Part shown: in pieces, positions 61,058 to 64,000 of the stretch
How positions within the stretch are numbered: position 1 is the stretch's first letter
Layout of the letters: the number at the start of each line of letters is the position of its first letter
Assembly (NCBI GenBank): GCA_041397765.1
Contig: JAWKWA010000022.1
Span: 1 to 64,000 of the forward strand
DNA: 64,000 bases
Reading direction: 5' to 3'
Source: JAWKWA01 sp041397765
GTDB lineage: Bacteria > Pseudomonadota > Alphaproteobacteria > Rhizobiales > Hyphomicrobiaceae
Position numbers and translations under genes: made by a program
The notes under the pieces: generated by a model
What the model saw: the letters and a program-made list of their open reading frames with translations, nothing else
The model's database searches: none
Told to the model about the DNA's origin: nothing

Positions 61058-62935
61058 TCATGTCCGTCCGCTTTCCGTTCCCTCGCCGAGGCCTGCCTGC
61101 CGGCGCGGCACGAAGGGCGGGCGCGCGGAGGGATCGCGTTTCAGCACCTCGACCATGGCGTCGCGGGCGAGCGGCGCCGCCGCTTTCGATCCCCCGCCGC
61201 CATGCTCGACCACGGCCGCGATCGCATAGCGCGGCTCGTCGAAGGGCGCATAGCAGACGAACAGCGAGTGGTCGCGCTGACCGCGGGCGAGCTCGTCGCT
61301 GCTGCGGCCGCGCGAGGCTCGCGAGACCTGCGCGGTGCCGGTCTTGCCGGCGAGCTTGATGGCGCCGAACGGCAGCTCGGCGACCGAGCCGGTGCCGCCC
61401 TCGTTGACGACGGCATACATGCCGCGCCTGACGAGATCGAGCCATTCGGGCTCGAGCGCGAGCGCGGGGGCGGTAGCCACGCCAGCAGGGTCGTCCGGCC
61501 GGATGAGCCGCGCCGACACATCGAGACCCGATGCGATCCGCGCCGTCATCAGCGCCAGTTGCAGGGGCGTCGCCAGCAGATAACCCTGGCCGATGCCGCT
61601 GAGCAGCGTCTCGCCGTCGTACCAGCGCTGGCCGATCGCGCCCGCCTTCCACTCCGGATCGGGCACCAGTCCCGGCTTCTCGCCGCCGATCCCGCAATCC
61701 GTCGTCGCGCCGAGCCCGAGCAGGCGCGCCATCTCCGCGACATTGCTGATGCCGGCCGCCCGCGCGGCTTCATAGAAATAGACGTCGCACGAGTTCTTCA
61801 GCGCCTCGTTGAGACGCATCCGGCCATGTCCGCCCGACTTCCAGCAATTGAAAGTGTGGCCGGCGATCTCGACGCTGCCCGTGCAGGTGAACTCGGTCTT
61901 GCGCGTGATCGCGCCGGCCTTCAGCGCCGCGAGCGCGGTCACCATCTTGAAGGTCGAGCCGGGCGGATATTGCCCGCGCACGCAACGGTTCTGCATCGGA
62001 TCGCCCGGCTGCTCGACGAGCGCACGCCAGTCCGCCCGGCTGATCGGCCCGGCGAGCAATTGCGTGTCGTAGGTCGGGGTCGAGCACATCGCCATGATCT
62101 CGCCGGTGCGCACATGCATGGCGACGACGGCGGCGGGCTCGCTCTCGGCCGTCATGCGCCGGAGGATGCGCGCCTGCAGCTCGGTGTCGATGCTGAGCAC
62201 GAGGTCACGCCCCGCCACCGCCGCCTCGGTCTCCAACTCGCGCACGAAGCGGCCACGCGCATCGACCTCGCGGCGCACCGTGCCGGTAGTTCCGCGTAAC
62301 GCCTCGTCCTCGCCGAGCTCGACACCGGTCTTACCGACGCGCAATGTCGGCAGACGCAGTGCCGCATCCGCCTCGATCGCTTCCGCGCTCGGCCGTCCGA
62401 CATAGCCGACGACATGGCCGGTCTCCTGGCCGAAATGATAGACGCGCCGGCCGTCGAGCTCGGTGTCGATGCCCGGCAGCTCGGGAGCGAGCAGGCTGAC
62501 GCGCGCCAGCTCCGCCCAGGTGAGGTCGCGCTTGACGATAATCGGCACCAGCCGGTTCTGACGCGCCGCCGTATCGGCGATCTCGTCGATATCGACCTCG
62601 CCGAGGTCGACGATGCGCTGCAGGCGCTCGAGCATGTTGCGCACATTGCCGGCGAGATCGGGCACCAGCACCAGATTGCGCTCGCTCACCGTCTCCGCCA
62701 GGAGAATGCCGAAGCGATCGCGGATCTCGCCACGCTGCGGCGCCTTCCACTGCACGTTCATGCGGTTGCGGTCCGCCATCACCGCATAGCGCTTGGCGTA
62801 GACCACCTGCATGTCGTGCAGTCGCGAGCCGAGCAGGCCGATCAGCCCGAGTTGCGCTCCGCCCAGAACGAGCGCGCGCCGGGTGAACCGCCCCCTCAGA
62901 TCCTGATCGTCCGGTCCCTTGCGACGCCGCGCCAT
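61058..62935 (-). CDS. mrdA: Penicillin-binding protein 2
   Basis: Class B transpeptidase of 625 aa required for rod elongation. One transmembrane helix near the N-terminus (ALVLGGAQLGLIGLLGSRL), a dimerisation/pedestal domain, and the transpeptidase domain with the catalytic Ser in YPPGSTFKMVTALAAL (SxxK), the second motif in KNSCDVYFYEAA (SCD), and KTGT in KLAGKTGTAQVSRAS. The start at 62935 gives the usual short basic cytoplasmic tail. Between mreD and rodA in the standard order. Confidence 0.96.
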   Translation of the reverse strand: MARRRKGPDDQDLRGRFTRRALVLGGAQLGLIGLLGSRLHDMQVVYAKRYAVMADRNRMNVQWKAPQRGEIRDRFGILLAETVSERNLVLVPDLAGNVRNMLERLQRIVDLGEVDIDEIADTAARQNRLVPIIVKRDLTWAELARVSLLAPELPGIDTELDGRRVYHFGQETGHVVGYVGRPSAEAIEADAALRLPTLRVGKTGVELGEDEALRGTTGTVRREVDARGRFVRELETEAAVAGRDLVLSIDTELQARILRRMTAESEPAAVVAMHVRTGEIMAMCSTPTYDTQLLAGPISRADWRALVEQPGDPMQNRCVRGQYPPGSTFKMVTALAALKAGAITRKTEFTCTGSVEIAGHTFNCWKSGGHGRMRLNEALKNSCDVYFYEAARAAGISNVAEMARLLGLGATTDCGIGGEKPGLVPDPEWKAGAIGQRWYDGETLLSGIGQGYLLATPLQLALMTARIASGLDVSARLIRPDDPAGVATAPALALEPEWLDLVRRGMYAVVNEGGTGSVAELPFGAIKLAGKTGTAQVSRASRGRSSDELARGQRDHSLFVCYAPFDEPRYAIAAVVEHGGGGSKAAAPLARDAMVEVLKRDPSARPPFVPRRQAGLGEGTESGRT

Positions 62936-63002
62936 GCGAGCAATTCCTCGTCGTTTCAATTCGGCTGGCTACGCATCGGCGCCGGCCCCGGTCATGCGGA
63001 TC

Positions 63003-63530
63003 TCAGGCGCTGCCCGAGCGCTCCTGCGGCCGACCGGACACGATGATGTCGATCTGGCCGAGCATCACGCGCATCGGCAGGTAACAGATGAATGCGAACA
63101 GGGCACCCCACAGCATCGGCAGCAGCGGCTGCGGTGCCAGCATGTAGAGCGAGGCGATGAGCCAGGCGATGATGGTGATGACGACGACCGTCGCAGAGAA
63201 GAGGACCACGCGCGCCGCCGGCCCCATCGCTGCCTCACGCAGCCGCGCCGACAGCCCGCCCATGCTCCCCGCGATGAGATTGAGCATCGCCCAGTAGCCG
63301 ACCGGACCATCCGTCACCAGGTCGAACAGGAGGCCAAGGCCGAACACGAAGAGCGCCGGCATCATCTCCGGCCGCCGCGACGACCAGAAGTGGATGCCAA
63401 GGAGCGGCAACATCGGCAACATGCTCTCCGCGCCGCCCGGCGCGCTGAGCGGTGCCGCCGCGATCAGCGCCAGCGGCATCAGCGACAGGACCGGCAGCAC
63501 CGCCACGGTACGCATCTCGACCTCGGTCAC
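63003..63530 (-). CDS. mreD: Rod shape-determining protein MreD
   Basis: Inner-membrane protein of 175 aa with about five hydrophobic helices (VLPVLSLMPLALIAAAPL, MMPALFVFGLGLLFDLVTDG, VVLFSATVVVITIIAWLI), part of the MreBCD elongasome. The conserved GLLFDLVTDGPVG loop is present. The GTG start at 63530 overlaps the mreC stop as GTGA; an ATG five codons in (63515) is an alternative. Confidence 0.92.
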   Translation of the reverse strand: MTEVEMRTVAVLPVLSLMPLALIAAAPLSAPGGAESMLPMLPLLGIHFWSSRRPEMMPALFVFGLGLLFDLVTDGPVGYWAMLNLIAGSMGGLSARLREAAMGPAARVVLFSATVVVITIIAWLIASLYMLAPQPLLPMLWGALFAFICYLPMRVMLGQIDIIVSGRPQERSGSA

Positions 63531-64000
63531 TCGCGCTCACCCGACTTGGCGCCCGCAACACGGCGCTCGGCGACTTGCGAGCGGCTCTCCTTGCGGCTGT
63601 CGCCGACGAGATCGAGACTGGGGCCCTCGTAGAAGATGATGCTGACGAAATCGAGCGCATCGAGCCGCGAGGCGGGACGGACCTCGGCGCCTTCGCCGGC
63701 CGTCGCCATCACGCCGATGCGCAAACCCTTCGGCAGCACGCCGTCCTCGCCGGAGGTCAGCACCGCATCGCCGGGCGCGATCGCGGCACCGTCCTTGATG
63801 TAGTCGAGGAACGGCAGTCCGCCGTTGCGCCCCTTGAGGATCGCATGCGCGCCGGCACGGCCGACCATGACCGGGATGCGGCTGTTGACGTCGGTGACGA
63901 GCAGGATGCGCGCGCTCGATTGGCCGGTGTCGATGACGCGCCCGACCAGCCCCTCGCTGTCGACCACGGCAAAGCCGTTACGGATGCCGTCGGCGCTGCC
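63527..64000 (-). CDS. mreC: Rod shape-determining protein MreC (C-terminal part)
   Basis: The last about 157 residues of MreC, the periplasmic scaffold that joins MreB to the synthases; the N-terminus lies beyond the window. Conserved segments are VVDSEGLVGRVIDTGQSSAR, LLVTDVNSRIPVMV and GDAVLTSGEDGVLPKGLRIG. The C-terminal 25 residues after FYEGPSLDL are charged and variable. Translationally coupled to mreD. Confidence 0.94.
   Translation of the reverse strand, partial: GSADGIRNGFAVVDSEGLVGRVIDTGQSSARILLVTDVNSRIPVMVGRAGAHAILKGRNGGLPFLDYIKDGAAIAPGDAVLTSGEDGVLPKGLRIGVMATAGEGAEVRPASRLDALDFVSIIFYEGPSLDLVGDSRKESRSQVAERRVAGAKSGERE

Overview
This window is a high-GC chromosomal segment of an alphaproteobacterium, most likely a member of the Hyphomicrobiales (Rhizobiales). 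The placement rests on gene order: rnd / lptC-lptA / lptB / rpoN / hpf / ptsN; Hsp20 followed by DUF1150; murA / DUF2948 / hisD / UPF0262 / low-molecular-weight phosphatase; and mreC / mreD / mrdA / rodA. I cannot name the genus from sequence alone.

Layout. 1-1645: the lower-GC edge of an accessory region, where a TIR-domain gene fragment is cut off by an IS256-family element. 1646-4360: a LuxR-type response regulator and a soluble PAS hybrid histidine kinase, convergent and overlapping at their 3' ends. 4388-10239: alanine racemase coupled to a PhyH-type dioxygenase, then the nadA-nadB-nadC operon behind a 31-bp near-perfect palindrome. 10612-11590: Hsp20 and DUF1150 behind a heat-shock-like promoter. 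11788-18985: ptsN, hpf, rpoN, lptB, an unusual LptC-LptA-LptA fusion and a short RNase D, all on the minus strand. 19229-24263: tRNA-Leu(CAG), an NDUFA9-like protein, an SDR, two small envelope proteins and prfC. 24333-34018: AzlCD amino-acid exporter, a nitrilase-family amidase, a class III aminotransferase, a non-pyrrolysine MttB-family methyltransferase, an OmpR-type regulator, two tiny secreted proteins and oligoendopeptidase F. 34184-35773: a decayed RTX gene and copies of a dispersed palindromic element. 36110-43163: a sigma-54 regulator, an L,D-transpeptidase, bactofilin, a DUF455 protein and a Bcp peroxiredoxin. 43164-51574: a large AsmA/YhdP-like protein and the murA-hisD cluster. 51756-55307: two beta-helix/RTX proteins whose C-terminal modules are almost identical DNA. 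56161-64000: an enoyl-CoA hydratase with a Lys/Ala repeat tail next to a PaaK-like ligase, two small unknown proteins, and the rod-shape genes rodA, mrdA, mreD and a partial mreC.

Functionally, much of the window serves the cell envelope: LPS export, peptidoglycan precursors, L,D-crosslinking, bactofilin and the elongasome. A second share is nitrogen and cofactor metabolism: RpoN, PtsN, the sigma-54 activator and NAD synthesis. The least ordinary items are the LptC-LptA-LptA fusion, the twin beta-helix/RTX proteins, the family of about 75-bp palindromes, the racemase-hydroxylase pair, and the truncated TIR gene at the left edge, which may mark a defence island lying outside the window. I did not find a complete, clearly new multi-gene system.
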